Source: Chloroflexota bacterium
Lineage (GTDB): Bacteria; Chloroflexota; UBA5177; JANWHV01
Direction of reading: 5' to 3'
NCBI GenBank assembly: GCA_025924845.1
Contig: JAICHN010000002.1
Span: forward strand, 1-35,022
DNA: 35,022 nt
In this document: positions 1 through 8,181 of the stretch, piece by piece
Layout: every line of letters starts with the position of its first letter
Position numbering within the stretch: position 1 is the stretch's first letter
Program-made: the position numbers and the translations under genes
The notes under the pieces: model-generated
Seen by the model: only the letters and a program-made list of their open reading frames with translations
The model's database searches: none
What the model was told of the DNA's origin: nothing

Positions 1-524
1 AGCGCGGCAAATCGCGGCTCGAGCACGCTCAACGCCAGGCGATGCGCGCTATCCCATCCTTGATCCAGATACACCGCGCCCACCACGGCCTCGAATGCCT
101 CGCCCAGAACCGTAGCACGACCTCGTCCGTCGCCGCGCCTCTCGGCGTTTCCCATGTAGACCAGGTCTCCCAGGCCCAGATCTTCCGCCAGCTGAGCAAA
201 AGTCGCTCGCCGTACCAGTGCGGATCGAGCCTCCGTGAGCCTACCCTCGTCCCAGGCGGGGAAGCAGTCGTAGACCAGCCGTGCCGCCATCGCGTTCAGT
301 ACGGCGTCACCGAGAAACTCCAGCCTCTCGTTGGACGGCAGCCAGTCGAGCCGGTGACCCGCGCGTTCCTGTTCAAGTACGACCGAACGGTGCAACAGGG
401 CCTGGGCCGCCAGTTCGGGCCGTGTGAACTGTATACCGAGCCGAGCTTCGAGGCGGTCTACCCGCTCCAAGGCGTCCGCAAGGGGGCCGCGCGTCCAGGT
501 GGGTGACGCGGAGTCGTCGGTCAA
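1..524 (-). CDS. rnc: Ribonuclease III, N-terminal part (runs off the left edge)
   Basis: Double-strand-specific endoribonuclease that processes rRNA precursors and structured mRNAs. Read on the minus strand, the open frame from 524 to the window edge gives about 174 residues of the catalytic domain. The RNase III signature NERLEFLGDAVL is clear, and a second conserved block (GEAFEAVVGAVYLDQGW) carries the downstream acidic residues of the active site. The dsRNA-binding domain would lie beyond the edge. I place the start at a TTG (522-524) because an AAGGGGAAGTG Shine-Dalgarno stretch lies just upstream and no in-frame ATG gives a sensible N-terminus. The gene diverges from glmU across about 240 bp. 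The identity is firm; the exact start is less so. Confidence 0.93.
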   Translation of the reverse strand, partial: MTDDSASPTWTRGPLADALERVDRLEARLGIQFTRPELAAQALLHRSVVLEQERAGHRLDWLPSNERLEFLGDAVLNAMAARLVYDCFPAWDEGRLTEARSALVRRATFAQLAEDLGLGDLVYMGNAERRGDGRGRATVLGEAFEAVVGAVYLDQGWDSAHRLALSVLEPRFAA

Positions 525-564
525 TTCACTTCCCCTTACCCAAACTCACCAGCTGTTACTCACT

Positions 565-659
565 GTTATAGCACTCAAAACGCCCGCCACGCGACCCCGA
601 TCCCGAAAGCACCCTGGTGCCCAAACAGGCCGTGTGCGGCCGGCCCCACATGCTACACT
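565..659. promoter_or_regulatory. Candidate divergent extended -10 promoters between rnc and glmU
   Basis: On the minus strand TGC precedes TATAAC (565-570, given in plus coordinates), pointing to rnc. On the plus strand TGC precedes TACACT (654-659), pointing to glmU. Both fit extended -10 elements (TGn before the hexamer), and neither has a convincing -35 box. The roughly 100-nt glmU leader also holds the palindrome GTACCGGTAC (721-730) and a GGGGC/GCCCC hairpin (736-750) just before the ribosome binding site. Confidence 0.35.
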
Positions 660-766
660 AGCGTCGAAGTGTATCGAGAGCGACGTGCCACGACGCGTCG
701 CCCGGTAGGAAACAAGAGTGGTACCGGTACTTTGTGGGGCGTGGAGCCCCCTACACGCGGAGTAGC

Positions 767-2146
767 ATGACGATAGCGATCGTGTTGGCGGCGGGTAAGG
801 GTACGCGGATGCGTTCCCAACTTCCCAAGCCGGCGCACAAACTGGCCGGCATCCCCCTGATTTTGCACATTCACGCCGCGATTATTGAGCTTGGCGACTG
901 CGCACCGCTTTATGTGTTGGGCCACCAGCACGAAGTGGTACGGGCCATGCTTCCGACTGACACCCTTACGGTCATCCAGGAAGAGCAGCGCGGGACCGGC
1001 CATGCGGTGCAAACGGCGATGGGTGCCCTGCCTGAACACTGTGACGAGGTATTCATCCTCTATGGAGACATGCCGCTGCTGACCGTTCATACCCTGTCCG
1101 AACTTCGCCAATACCACCGTCGGAATGGCGCGAAACTGACTCTGCTTTCCACCGAGGTAGCGGTGCCCGAGGGCTATGGGCGGATTATCCGGGATGCGGG
1201 GGGTGCTCCTCAGGCGATCGTCGAGGAAAAATGGCTCAGCGCCGCTCAACGGGAGATTCGCGAGATCAATACGGGGCTGTACGTGGTAGACGTCGCCTGG
1301 TTGCGCCAGGCGCTGGGATCACTAGCCAAACACCTGGACGGCGAGCTGTATCTCACTGACCTGGCGGAGGCGGCCGCCCAAGCCGGCAGGCTAGCCGTCA
1401 TGACCGGTGGTTCGGCCGAGGAAGTTGTGGGGATCAACGATCGCATAGCTCTTGCCGCCGCCGAGCGTATCATGCGCCGCCGCATCGCCGAGCGCCTAAT
1501 GCGGGAGGGTGTAACACTGATCGACCCGGAAGCCACCTACATCGCCGCCGACGCGGCGATTGGTATGGACACGGTGATTGAACCCAATGTCTGGATCGAT
1601 CATGGAGTGACCATCGGTGAGCGCTGCCGCATCGGCGCCAACAGCCGCATCATTGCCTCGGCCATCGGCGACGAATGCAAGATCGACGCTTCGGTGGTCG
1701 AATATGCCGAACTTGAGGCGCACGTCTCGGTAGGCCCCTTTGCGCATCTGCGTCCCGGCACGGCCCTGGCCGAGGGCGTACACATTGGTAACTTCGCCGA
1801 AGTGAAAAACAGTGCCGTGGGGGCCGGAACGCATATCGGGCATTTCAGCTATATCGGGGATTCCGACCTGGGGACGCGAGTCAATGTGGGCGCGGGCGCC
1901 GTTACCGCGAACTACGACGGCACGACCAAGCATCGCACCACCATCGGTGACCAGGTATTCGTGGGTGTTGGCACTATGCTCAGGGCCCCGCTCTCGCTCG
2001 GTGACCAGGCCGTAACTGGTGCGGGGAGCGTGGTTCTGCACGACGTCGCCCCCGGCACCACGGTAGCGGGCGTGCCGGCCAAACCGATCGCCCGCCCTGC
2101 CCGTCCAGCTCAGGCTAATTCGCCATCGACATCGGAGGAAGAGTAA
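767..2146 (+). CDS. glmU: Bifunctional UDP-N-acetylglucosamine pyrophosphorylase / glucosamine-1-phosphate N-acetyltransferase
   Basis: Makes UDP-GlcNAc for peptidoglycan and other envelope polymers. It acetylates glucosamine-1-phosphate and then couples the product to UTP. The 459-residue length matches full GlmU. The N-terminus has the nucleotidyltransferase signature VLAAGKGTRM followed by LPKPAHKLAG. The middle has GDMPLL and the EINTGLYVV segment. From about residue 245 the chain turns into left-handed beta-helix hexapeptide repeats, with NYDGTTKH and the acetyltransferase end GAGSVVLHDVAPG. I use the ATG at 767 rather than an upstream in-frame GTG because GGAG sits 4 bases before it and the protein then begins MTIAIVLAAG, as is usual. 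The prs gene follows 4 bp downstream, a pairing that recurs in many bacteria. Confidence 0.97.
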   Translation: MTIAIVLAAGKGTRMRSQLPKPAHKLAGIPLILHIHAAIIELGDCAPLYVLGHQHEVVRAMLPTDTLTVIQEEQRGTGHAVQTAMGALPEHCDEVFILYGDMPLLTVHTLSELRQYHRRNGAKLTLLSTEVAVPEGYGRIIRDAGGAPQAIVEEKWLSAAQREIREINTGLYVVDVAWLRQALGSLAKHLDGELYLTDLAEAAAQAGRLAVMTGGSAEEVVGINDRIALAAAERIMRRRIAERLMREGVTLIDPEATYIAADAAIGMDTVIEPNVWIDHGVTIGERCRIGANSRIIASAIGDECKIDASVVEYAELEAHVSVGPFAHLRPGTALAEGVHIGNFAEVKNSAVGAGTHIGHFSYIGDSDLGTRVNVGAGAVTANYDGTTKHRTTIGDQVFVGVGTMLRAPLSLGDQAVTGAGSVVLHDVAPGTTVAGVPAKPIARPARPAQANSPSTSEEE

Positions 2147-2150
2147 CTCA

Positions 2151-3089
2151 GTGGAATCCAAGTTGCAGGTGTTCAGTGGCTCTGCGAATCGGGCGCTCGC
2201 CGCCGAGATCGCGGACAATCTCGGTATTCCCCTCGGCAATGCCTACGTCGGAGCGTTCAAGGATGAAGAGACGCGCATTCGTATTGAGGATAATGTGCGC
2301 GGTGCCGACGTCTTCGTAGTGCAACCCACCTGCCGCCCGGTGGATCATCACATCATGGAGCTTCTATTGATGATTGAGGCCGTGCGCCGCGCCTCGGCGC
2401 GCCGCATCACCGCCGTTATCCCTTTCTATGGCTACTCGCGGCAGGAGAAGAAGAGCACGGGACGTGAGCCGATATCCGCCAAGTTGGTGGCCAATCTGAT
2501 CACGGTGGCGGGAGCAAATCGCGTTCTGGCCATGGACCTGCATACGCCGGCCATTGAGGGCTTCTTCGACATACCGGTGGATCACATGCGATCGGTCAAC
2601 GTGTTGACCACCCATTGTCTGCAAATGGCACTCGACAATGTAGTCGTCGTCTCCCCCGACCCCGGTGGAGTGCTCCGTGCAAACGACTTCCGGGCGCGAA
2701 TCGGCGCCTCATTGGCGATCATCGCCAAACAACGGCCTCAGCCCGATGTCGCCGAAATGCTCGAGATGGTCGGTGAGGTGCGCGGCAAAAATGCGATCAT
2801 CGTTGATGACATCATCTCGACGGGCGATACGCTCGTCCAGGCGTCCAACATGTTGATTGAGCGCGGAGCACGCGCCGTCTATGCCTTCGGCGTCCATGCG
2901 CCCTTGCCGGGGCGCGCGGCGGAACGGATCGCGGAAAGTCAAATACGCCATGTAGTGGTTACCAACACGATCCCCGTCACACCAGCCCAAAAAGGTGATA
3001 AAATTGAGGTATTAACGGTGGCCCCTTTGATTGCCGAAGCAATCAAACGGATCCATGAGGATGTCTCGGTGAGCGCGCTCTTCACCTGA
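2151..3089 (+). CDS. prs: Ribose-phosphate pyrophosphokinase (PRPP synthetase)
   Basis: Transfers pyrophosphate from ATP to ribose-5-phosphate, giving PRPP for purine, pyrimidine, histidine, tryptophan and NAD synthesis. The 312 residues match class I enzymes. Visible landmarks are FKDEETRIRIEDNVRG near residue 37, the catalytic PFYGYSRQEKK near 91, MDLHTPAIEGFFDIPVDH near 128, and the PRPP-binding loop IVDDIISTGDTL near 217. It starts at a GTG; the GGAGGAAG lying in the last codons of glmU is about 12 bases upstream, so translation is probably coupled to glmU. Confidence 0.97.
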   Translation: MESKLQVFSGSANRALAAEIADNLGIPLGNAYVGAFKDEETRIRIEDNVRGADVFVVQPTCRPVDHHIMELLLMIEAVRRASARRITAVIPFYGYSRQEKKSTGREPISAKLVANLITVAGANRVLAMDLHTPAIEGFFDIPVDHMRSVNVLTTHCLQMALDNVVVVSPDPGGVLRANDFRARIGASLAIIAKQRPQPDVAEMLEMVGEVRGKNAIIVDDIISTGDTLVQASNMLIERGARAVYAFGVHAPLPGRAAERIAESQIRHVVVTNTIPVTPAQKGDKIEVLTVAPLIAEAIKRIHEDVSVSALFT

Positions 3090-3119
3090 GAAGACGGCCA
3101 TCTTCGGAGAAAGGCCCTG

Positions 3120-4517
3120 GTGGTCTTCGACAAATTGACCGTCGCGGTTGACCCGGACGGTATGGTACACGCGCCCATATTGCTGATCCTGTCCGGTCAA
3201 TTGTGGAGCGGTACCAATACCGTCCAACTGATTGCCCTGTTGATCTGCTTGGTGTTGTCCGCTTTTGCCAATGGCGCCGAAACGGCGCTCACCGCGGTCG
3301 GGCGCGTACGCTCCAACACAATGCTCGATCAAGGCGTCAAAGGGGGCGAGGCCGTTGCCTACCTGATTAAGGAGCCGAATCGGTTCCTCTCCGCCATCCT
3401 GATCGTGAACAGCGTAGCGGTTATCGTGGCATCGACTCTGGCCACCTTGCTCTTGGTGAGTGTACTTGGCGCCGGCACCGGGGCCGTGGTCGCGCCGCTG
3501 GTAACATCCGTGATCGTTCTCGTGTTCGTGGAGATCCTACCTAAGACCTTGGCTATCCACACTGCCGAGGCGACAGCACTGCGCTATGCCGGTGCGGTGC
3601 GCGTGGTCACCCGAGTGCTCGACCCGGTGATTTCCGTTCTAATCGGGCTGACCGGGATCGCCATGCGCGTGCGCGGCATTCACCCCCGTACCGGGCCGTT
3701 CGTCACCGAGGAAGAGCTAATCAGTCTGGTGACGCTCAGCGAACAGCAGGGCGTCCTCCAGGAGGAAGAGCGCGAAATGATCCACGGGGTGATCGAGTTG
3801 GAGAACACCATGGTTCGCGAGGTCATGGTGCCCCGCGTGCGCATTACCGCCGTTCAGGCGGACAGCACCATCGAGGAGGCGGTGACTATCGCCCTCGAGG
3901 ACGGTCACTCCAGGCTGCCCATCTATGAAGAGACGATCGATCGCGTTACCGGCGTCCTGTATGCCAAGGATCTCTTGCGCGCGATCAGCCGCGGCGGACA
4001 CGACATTTCTATTCGGTCGCTTGCCCGCAAGCCGTTCGAAGTGCCCGAGACGAAACGGGTCAGCGACTTATTCCGCGAGTTTCAGACCCGGAAGATCCAT
4101 ATCGCGATCGTAGTGGATGAGTCCGGAGGAACCGCCGGCCTCGTCACCATCGAGGACCTGTTGGAGGAAATCGTCGGCGACATCCAGGACGAATACGATA
4201 AGCCGGGCGAGGAACCGACCGTCGAGCAGGTCGGACCACTGGAATATATCGTCGATGCGCGTATTCACCTCGAGGACCTTAACGATGAAGTTCACCTTGG
4301 CATCGATTCCGAGGAATATGACACGCTGAACGGCTTTATCATCGATCGGCTCGGCGCCATTCCCGCCGTCGGCTCCGAAGTGCGCATTGAAGGCGGTACC
4401 GTGCTGACCGTCCTCTCGGTCTTCGGGCGCCGCGCCGATAAAGTGCGCATTACCAAGGTTGAATCGGCGACGGCCATTGCGACCGGAGCTCAGGTTGAGC
4501 ACAATCACCAAAGCTGA
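3120..4517 (+). CDS. CNNM/CBS-domain membrane protein (CorC/HlyC 'hemolysin' family)
   Basis: An integral membrane protein of the CNNM/DUF21 group, whose members are linked to Mg2+/Co2+ export or membrane integrity; the old 'hemolysin' name is misleading. Residues about 20-200 are strongly hydrophobic and carry NGAETALTAVGR and FVEILPKTLAIH, typical of the CNNM domain. Two CBS repeats follow (about 215-335), including REVMVPRVRITAV and GLVTIEDLLEEIVGDIQDE. The C-terminal 90 or so residues fit the CorC_HlyC FAD-like fold. The GTG start at 3120 has GGAGAAAGG about 7 bases upstream; an ATG at 3162 is an alternative. It probably belongs to the glmU-prs transcription unit. Confidence 0.93.
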   Translation: MVFDKLTVAVDPDGMVHAPILLILSGQLWSGTNTVQLIALLICLVLSAFANGAETALTAVGRVRSNTMLDQGVKGGEAVAYLIKEPNRFLSAILIVNSVAVIVASTLATLLLVSVLGAGTGAVVAPLVTSVIVLVFVEILPKTLAIHTAEATALRYAGAVRVVTRVLDPVISVLIGLTGIAMRVRGIHPRTGPFVTEEELISLVTLSEQQGVLQEEEREMIHGVIELENTMVREVMVPRVRITAVQADSTIEEAVTIALEDGHSRLPIYEETIDRVTGVLYAKDLLRAISRGGHDISIRSLARKPFEVPETKRVSDLFREFQTRKIHIAIVVDESGGTAGLVTIEDLLEEIVGDIQDEYDKPGEEPTVEQVGPLEYIVDARIHLEDLNDEVHLGIDSEEYDTLNGFIIDRLGAIPAVGSEVRIEGGTVLTVLSVFGRRADKVRITKVESATAIATGAQVEHNHQS

Positions 4518-4544
4518 GATCCGGCAATCGAAAGCGAGGTGCAC

Positions 4545-5672
4545 ATGACTGCCGCCGACAATCTTAACCTGCGCATTCCTGGCCCCACGCCCCTCCCTCC
4601 TTCGGTGCGGGCTGCCCTGTCGGCCCAGATGATCAACCATCGTGGGCCTGAATACGCCGCACTGCAAGCTGCGGTCATCGAGGAACTCCGCCCCTTTTTC
4701 CAGACCGAGCACGACATTCTGCTGTTCACGGCGTCGGGAACCGGAGGCCTGGAAGCGGCGATCGTGAACACCCTGTCACCCGGCGATCGCGTTCTGGCGG
4801 TGTGCATCGGCGCCTTTGGCGAGCGTTTTGCCCGCATCGCCGAAGCGTACGGCGCCGCGGTCACTCGTCTCGAAACCCCCTGGGGGGAAGCCACGCCCCC
4901 AGCCACCCTCGCTAAGGCGCTGGCTGTCGACCCACCCTACGATGCGGTGTTGCTTACTGCAAATGAGACCTCGACCGGCGTGCTCCAGGACGTGCCCGCT
5001 CTGGCTGCGGCGGTGCGCGCGGCCTCGTTACCAACGCCGCTCGTCCTCGTGGACGCCGTGAGCGCCCTCGGCGCCGTGGATCTGCCCATGGACGCCTGCG
5101 GCATCGATGTGCTGATCACAGGTTCGCAGAAGGTTTGGATGGCTCCGCCAGGCTTGACCATGATCGGGGTGTCTCCGGCGGCGTGGAAGCGCCAGGCGAT
5201 TGCCCGCATGCCCCGCTTTTACTTCGACTTTGCCGCACAGCGTGACGCCCAGCAGAAGGGCCAGGATGCATTCACGCCGGCGCTCACTACCATGTTCGGC
5301 TTACGCGAGGGACTACGTATATTGGGTGCGGAGGGCCTACCGGCGGTGGTCGAGCGCCATCAAAATCTGGCAAGCCGTACCCAGACCGGCTTGGAGCACC
5401 TCGGCTTTAGCTTGTTTGCCGAGCCGGAGCACCGGTCACCAACCGTAACTTCCGCCGTACCGCCGCCCGGCGTCGATCCTGGGGCGTTGGTGCGCCTTGC
5501 CCGGACCCAGGAGCGGCTGATACTGGGGAGTGGCCAGGGCCGCCTCGCCGGCAAAATCATCCGGGTTGGGCACCTTGGCTGGGTAGAGTTGGAGCACATT
5601 GAAGAGACCCTGGCCGGCTTGGGGCGCGTGCTCACAACCATGCGCGCGGGCTATATCGGCGCCGCTCCGTGA
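4545..5672 (+). CDS. Class V PLP-dependent aminotransferase (alanine/serine-glyoxylate type)
   Basis: A fold-type I PLP enzyme of the alanine-glyoxylate or serine-glyoxylate group, probably moving an amino group from alanine or serine to glyoxylate; the substrate pair is inferred. The Schiff-base lysine is in ITGSQKVWMAPPGL (K196). The N-terminus RIPGPTPLPPSVRAAL, the LFTASGTGGLEAA cofactor loop and LVDAVSALGAVDL all match the family. The length of 375 residues is normal. I prefer the ATG at 4545 to the GTG at 4539 because GAGG lies 5 bases before it. The stop overlaps the GTG of the next gene (GTGA), so the two are translationally coupled. Confidence 0.9.
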   Translation: MTAADNLNLRIPGPTPLPPSVRAALSAQMINHRGPEYAALQAAVIEELRPFFQTEHDILLFTASGTGGLEAAIVNTLSPGDRVLAVCIGAFGERFARIAEAYGAAVTRLETPWGEATPPATLAKALAVDPPYDAVLLTANETSTGVLQDVPALAAAVRAASLPTPLVLVDAVSALGAVDLPMDACGIDVLITGSQKVWMAPPGLTMIGVSPAAWKRQAIARMPRFYFDFAAQRDAQQKGQDAFTPALTTMFGLREGLRILGAEGLPAVVERHQNLASRTQTGLEHLGFSLFAEPEHRSPTVTSAVPPPGVDPGALVRLARTQERLILGSGQGRLAGKIIRVGHLGWVELEHIEETLAGLGRVLTTMRAGYIGAAP

Positions 5673-6295
5673 ACGACAAGCCGCTGGACGAGGCCTTCTA
5701 CGCGCGTCCGGTCTTGACCGTGGCGCGGGCCCTGCTCGGCAAGATATTCGTCATAGAGCATAGGGGCCAAAGGCTTTCCGGCCGTATCGTGGAGACCGAG
5801 GCCTATCAGTCCGATATCGATCAGGCGTCGCATGCCTATCGCGGCCGCACGCCTCTCAATAAAGCTATGTTTGGTCCGCCTGGTCGCTTGTATATCTATC
5901 GAAGCTACGGCATCCACTTTTGTATGAACGTGGTCACCACGCACGCTCAAGGACCTGCCGCGGCGGTGCTGCTCCGCGCCATGGAGCCGCTGGAAGGCGT
6001 CGACGCTATGAAGGAGCGTCGCCTTACCGACGATCGCTGCGCGCTGTTACGCGGGCCCGGGAATGTGTGCCGCGCCCTCGACCTTGACCTCTCGTATTGT
6101 GGAGCGAGCCTCCTGCTCGGCAATCCGGTCATTGTCGATGCGCCCTTGACCGTGGAAGTGGTGGTGACCACCACCCGCATCGGCATCACCCGTAGCGCCG
6201 ACCTTCCCTGGCGATTTTATCTGGCGGGAAACCGTGCCGTGTCGCGCCGTGATCGGAAAGCAGAAGAGGCGGTCTCCTTCAAGCAGCTACGCTAA
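5669..6295 (+). CDS. DNA-3-methyladenine glycosylase (AAG/MPG family)
   Basis: Base-excision repair glycosylase that removes alkylated purines such as 3-methyladenine. The catalytic region IVETEAYQSDIDQASHAY places the water-activating glutamate at E44, followed by Y46 and H55, with the same spacing as E125, Y127 and H136 of human AAG. LYIYRSYGIHFCMNVV is the damage-recognition strand, and LLRGPGNVCRAL is another family hallmark. The length of 208 residues is typical of bacterial members. It starts at a GTG overlapping the stop of the aminotransferase gene. Its 3' end runs 9 bp into the end of the convergent PyrK-like gene. Confidence 0.93.
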   Translation: MNDKPLDEAFYARPVLTVARALLGKIFVIEHRGQRLSGRIVETEAYQSDIDQASHAYRGRTPLNKAMFGPPGRLYIYRSYGIHFCMNVVTTHAQGPAAAVLLRAMEPLEGVDAMKERRLTDDRCALLRGPGNVCRALDLDLSYCGASLLLGNPVIVDAPLTVEVVVTTTRIGITRSADLPWRFYLAGNRAVSRRDRKAEEAVSFKQLR

Positions 6296-7033
6296 CGCCT
6301 GAAGATCGAACACCAAGCCGTCCCTACAAGCCCGGCGATACCCGCCCAGCGTACGAACCGTGCAAAGGTCGCATGCTCCCACCCCACAGGGCATGGCGGG
6401 CGGCGACAGCAGTGCCTGAGCGAAGCCCTTGCGCAGGCGCAGCAAACGGCGGCGCAGCAAGGAAGCCACCGCCGGCGCGAGCGCGGACGGCAAGGCGAGA
6501 TAGAGGGCGTCCGCCCAGGTTACGCGCTCCTCGATGCTGCTCAAGAAGCGCTCTGGTTCTGGTGTGACGTATTCGACCTCGGGAGGCAGCGCGCCGGCCG
6601 GCATTGCCGGCGCGCCGTCGGCAGCCCATACGAACGTCACGTCCATGCCGCGCCCCAAGAGCTTCACGGTGAGCATGAGCAGTGCGCCTAGGCCGTGCCC
6701 GCTACCTACCATAAGGGCACGCGTGGTACGGCCTTCCACGGCAAAGCCCCGGCCGGCGGGGCCAAGAAGGCGAAGCGGCCGATCGAGGCGAAGCGCCCGA
6801 TCCAGGTCCGCCGCTGCCCCGAGATCGGGAAGCAGCACATCCACGGTTTCGCCCATCTGCTGAGCGGATGGCAGTAAGGGAACGGGCTGAACCCTGCCGA
6901 ATGGTTCGCGGTTGGCAAGCAAAACAAACTGACCGGGCGTGACTTGCCCAAGATCCGGCACGGCCAGACGTACTACCACGGCCGCATCCCAGGGCTCGAA
7001 GCGATCGACAAATTCCGCCGCTACCTCCCGCAC
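6287..7033 (-). CDS. PyrK-like dihydroorotate dehydrogenase electron-transfer subunit
   Basis: Resembles PyrK, the FAD/2Fe-2S subunit that passes electrons from dihydroorotate dehydrogenase to NAD+. The N-terminal 95 residues look like the ferredoxin-reductase FAD domain (VTPGQFVLLANR), and MVGSGHGLGALLML looks like the NAD-binding segment. The C-terminus has the four-cysteine cluster CGVGACDLCTVRTLGGYRRAC (C216, C221, C224, C236) and ends CRDGLVFD, as PyrK does. The usual FAD-binding RxxS/T motif is not obvious: the region reads GRVQPVPLLPS. The start is probably a GTG, but AAGGAG lies 13 bases upstream, which is long. No pyrD or other pyr gene is nearby, so the partner is unknown; another oxidoreductase partner is possible. 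Confidence 0.75.
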   Translation of the reverse strand: MREVAAEFVDRFEPWDAAVVVRLAVPDLGQVTPGQFVLLANREPFGRVQPVPLLPSAQQMGETVDVLLPDLGAAADLDRALRLDRPLRLLGPAGRGFAVEGRTTRALMVGSGHGLGALLMLTVKLLGRGMDVTFVWAADGAPAMPAGALPPEVEYVTPEPERFLSSIEERVTWADALYLALPSALAPAVASLLRRRLLRLRKGFAQALLSPPAMPCGVGACDLCTVRTLGGYRRACRDGLVFDLQALA

Positions 7034-7114
7034 GCAGGCACACCAACTCCTTATCGCGACCCGGCCGCGGAACTGTAACCCATCACCACGCCGAGCCCGT
7101 GCAATGAGCCGGCT

Positions 7115-7504
7115 TCAGTCCATCACGGTCATTTGGCCGGCTTCAGTAAACGTGATCGCGCCGCCCCACGTACACATACACATGCAAGTGTTGTTGAGCG
7201 CCGGCATACCGTTCACCATCACCGTGGGATTGCCGGGTTCCCATGGAGCCGGGATGACCGGAACACAGGGCATGGGGGTCAGGACACCGAGCGCGGCACT
7301 CGTGGCCGCCGCCACTTCGGGATTGCTAGGCGACATGCACATGCCGAACGGGGGAATGTTCTCAATCGGAATTATGTGCGTGATATTGCCCGCGGGCATC
7401 TTGCTTGCATTGACGGGCGGACCTTCCGGAATGGCAATAAACGACGATGGAGCCATGCCAAAGGTACACGCCATCATCGCGCCGGAAACTACTTGCTCTG
7501 GCAT
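7115..7504 (-). CDS. PAAR-like DUF4280 protein
   Basis: A 129-residue protein matching the DUF4280 (PAAR-like) family, proposed tip proteins of contractile injection systems or chaperone-like carriers of toxins. Visible features are the opening VVSGAMMACTFGMAPSSF, repeated Met/Cys/Pro segments (PFGMCMSP, TPMPCVPVIPAPW), PTVMVNGMPALNN, and the Cys-rich CMCMCTWGGAITF before the C-terminus. I choose the ATG at 7504: GAGAG lies about 6 bases upstream and the family N-terminus begins there. The further 64 in-frame residues upstream look like non-coding sequence. No sheath, tube, baseplate, VgrG or toxin gene is in the window, so its working context is missing. Family assignment is fairly sure; function is inferred. 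Confidence 0.75.
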   Translation of the reverse strand: MPEQVVSGAMMACTFGMAPSSFIAIPEGPPVNASKMPAGNITHIIPIENIPPFGMCMSPSNPEVAAATSAALGVLTPMPCVPVIPAPWEPGNPTVMVNGMPALNNTCMCMCTWGGAITFTEAGQMTVMD

Positions 7505-7723
7505 GGTTCGCTCTCTATTCGTCGCTAGTCGCTCATCAAAGCGTGACCCACTGGGAAACCCGCCCGCCGTGAACGCGCTCCAGAGGCCATCGTACGAGGG
7601 CATCGCGGGCATGTCAAGCCTACCATGCGTCGAACCATCCCAGGCCCGGGGCACGAGCGGTAGAATGATAGCCGGCGCGTTCGGCGCCGTCGTCAAGAGA
7701 AAAAGCTATGAGTGGAGTGCATG

Positions 7724-7975
7724 ATGCGCGTCATGATCTGGGTTGACATGGAGGGCATCGCGGGCATCGAAACCTGGGACCAGGTGATGGGAGGCGCTCC
7801 ACTCTACGACGAGGGACGCCGCTTGCTTACCGCCGAGACTCCTGCACCGGCAACACCAGCGCCAACCGACCAACCTGTTGAGTCGGACGCACCGGTTGAC
7901 CCAGCACCAATCGAGTATGTCGCTCCTGACACAGCCGCTCCGGCAGAGACGCCGGCAGAAGCGCAACCACAATAG
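7724..7975 (+). pseudogene. 5' fragment of an M55 D-aminopeptidase gene fused to a Pro/Ala-rich tail
   Basis: The first 38 residues (MRVMIWVDMEGIAGIETWDQ and on through YDEGRRLLTAE) are a clear N-terminus of the M55 family (DppA-type zinc D-aminopeptidases). D8 and E10 fall where the first metal ligands of DppA lie. The remaining three quarters of that enzyme, with its later His and Glu ligands, is absent. From about position 7838 the frame continues as about 45 residues rich in Pro, Ala, Thr and Glu (TPAPATPAPTDQPVESDAP), ending at TAG. GGAG stands 6 bases before the ATG, so the chimera could still be translated. I read it as a deletion or recombination scar; the origin of the tail is unknown. 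Confidence 0.7.
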
Positions 7976-8059
7976 GTTGCTCCATGCCACATGGGAGAAA
8001 GACCCGTGTGCGATGGACGAGCCACGGTGGTCGTGTCATCCACAGACGTGCCGAGGAAA

Positions 8060-8098
8060 ACCAAGAGCCGAAATCAGGATACTGTCTCGGCTCTTGGT
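8060..8098 (-). terminator. Hairpin with T-run downstream of the 11-residue-repeat gene
   Basis: A perfect 12-bp inverted repeat (ACCAAGAGCCGA with TCGGCTCTTGGT) encloses a 15-nt loop. On the minus strand the stem is followed by TTTTCC, as in an intrinsic terminator. It lies about 85 nt beyond the stop of the leftward gene ending at 8182. Confidence 0.6.
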
Positions 8099-8181
8099 GG
8101 GTGCTCTGGCCCTGAAGTGAAGGCAAACCCAAGGAATAGCCAGAGAACTGCGGTAGCCGGCATTCTATTGGTGGAAGGCCT

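Noticed and set aside
42..506. 154-residue plus-strand frame at the left edge
   Set aside because: It is the mirror of RNase III, whose signature NERLEFLGDAVL is read on the minus strand.
1496..2239. Long minus-strand frame under glmU and the prs start
   Set aside because: It is antisense to two well-conserved genes and shows no motif.
7124..7720. Contractile injection system or toxin cluster around DUF4280
   Set aside because: Only the PAAR-like gene is present; no sheath, tube, baseplate or effector gene could be found on either strand.
6939..7724. Long open frame on the plus strand antisense to the DUF4280 and PyrK-like genes
   Set aside because: The minus-strand proteins have clear family signatures; this product has no recognisable domain and is the usual mirror frame of GC-rich coding DNA.
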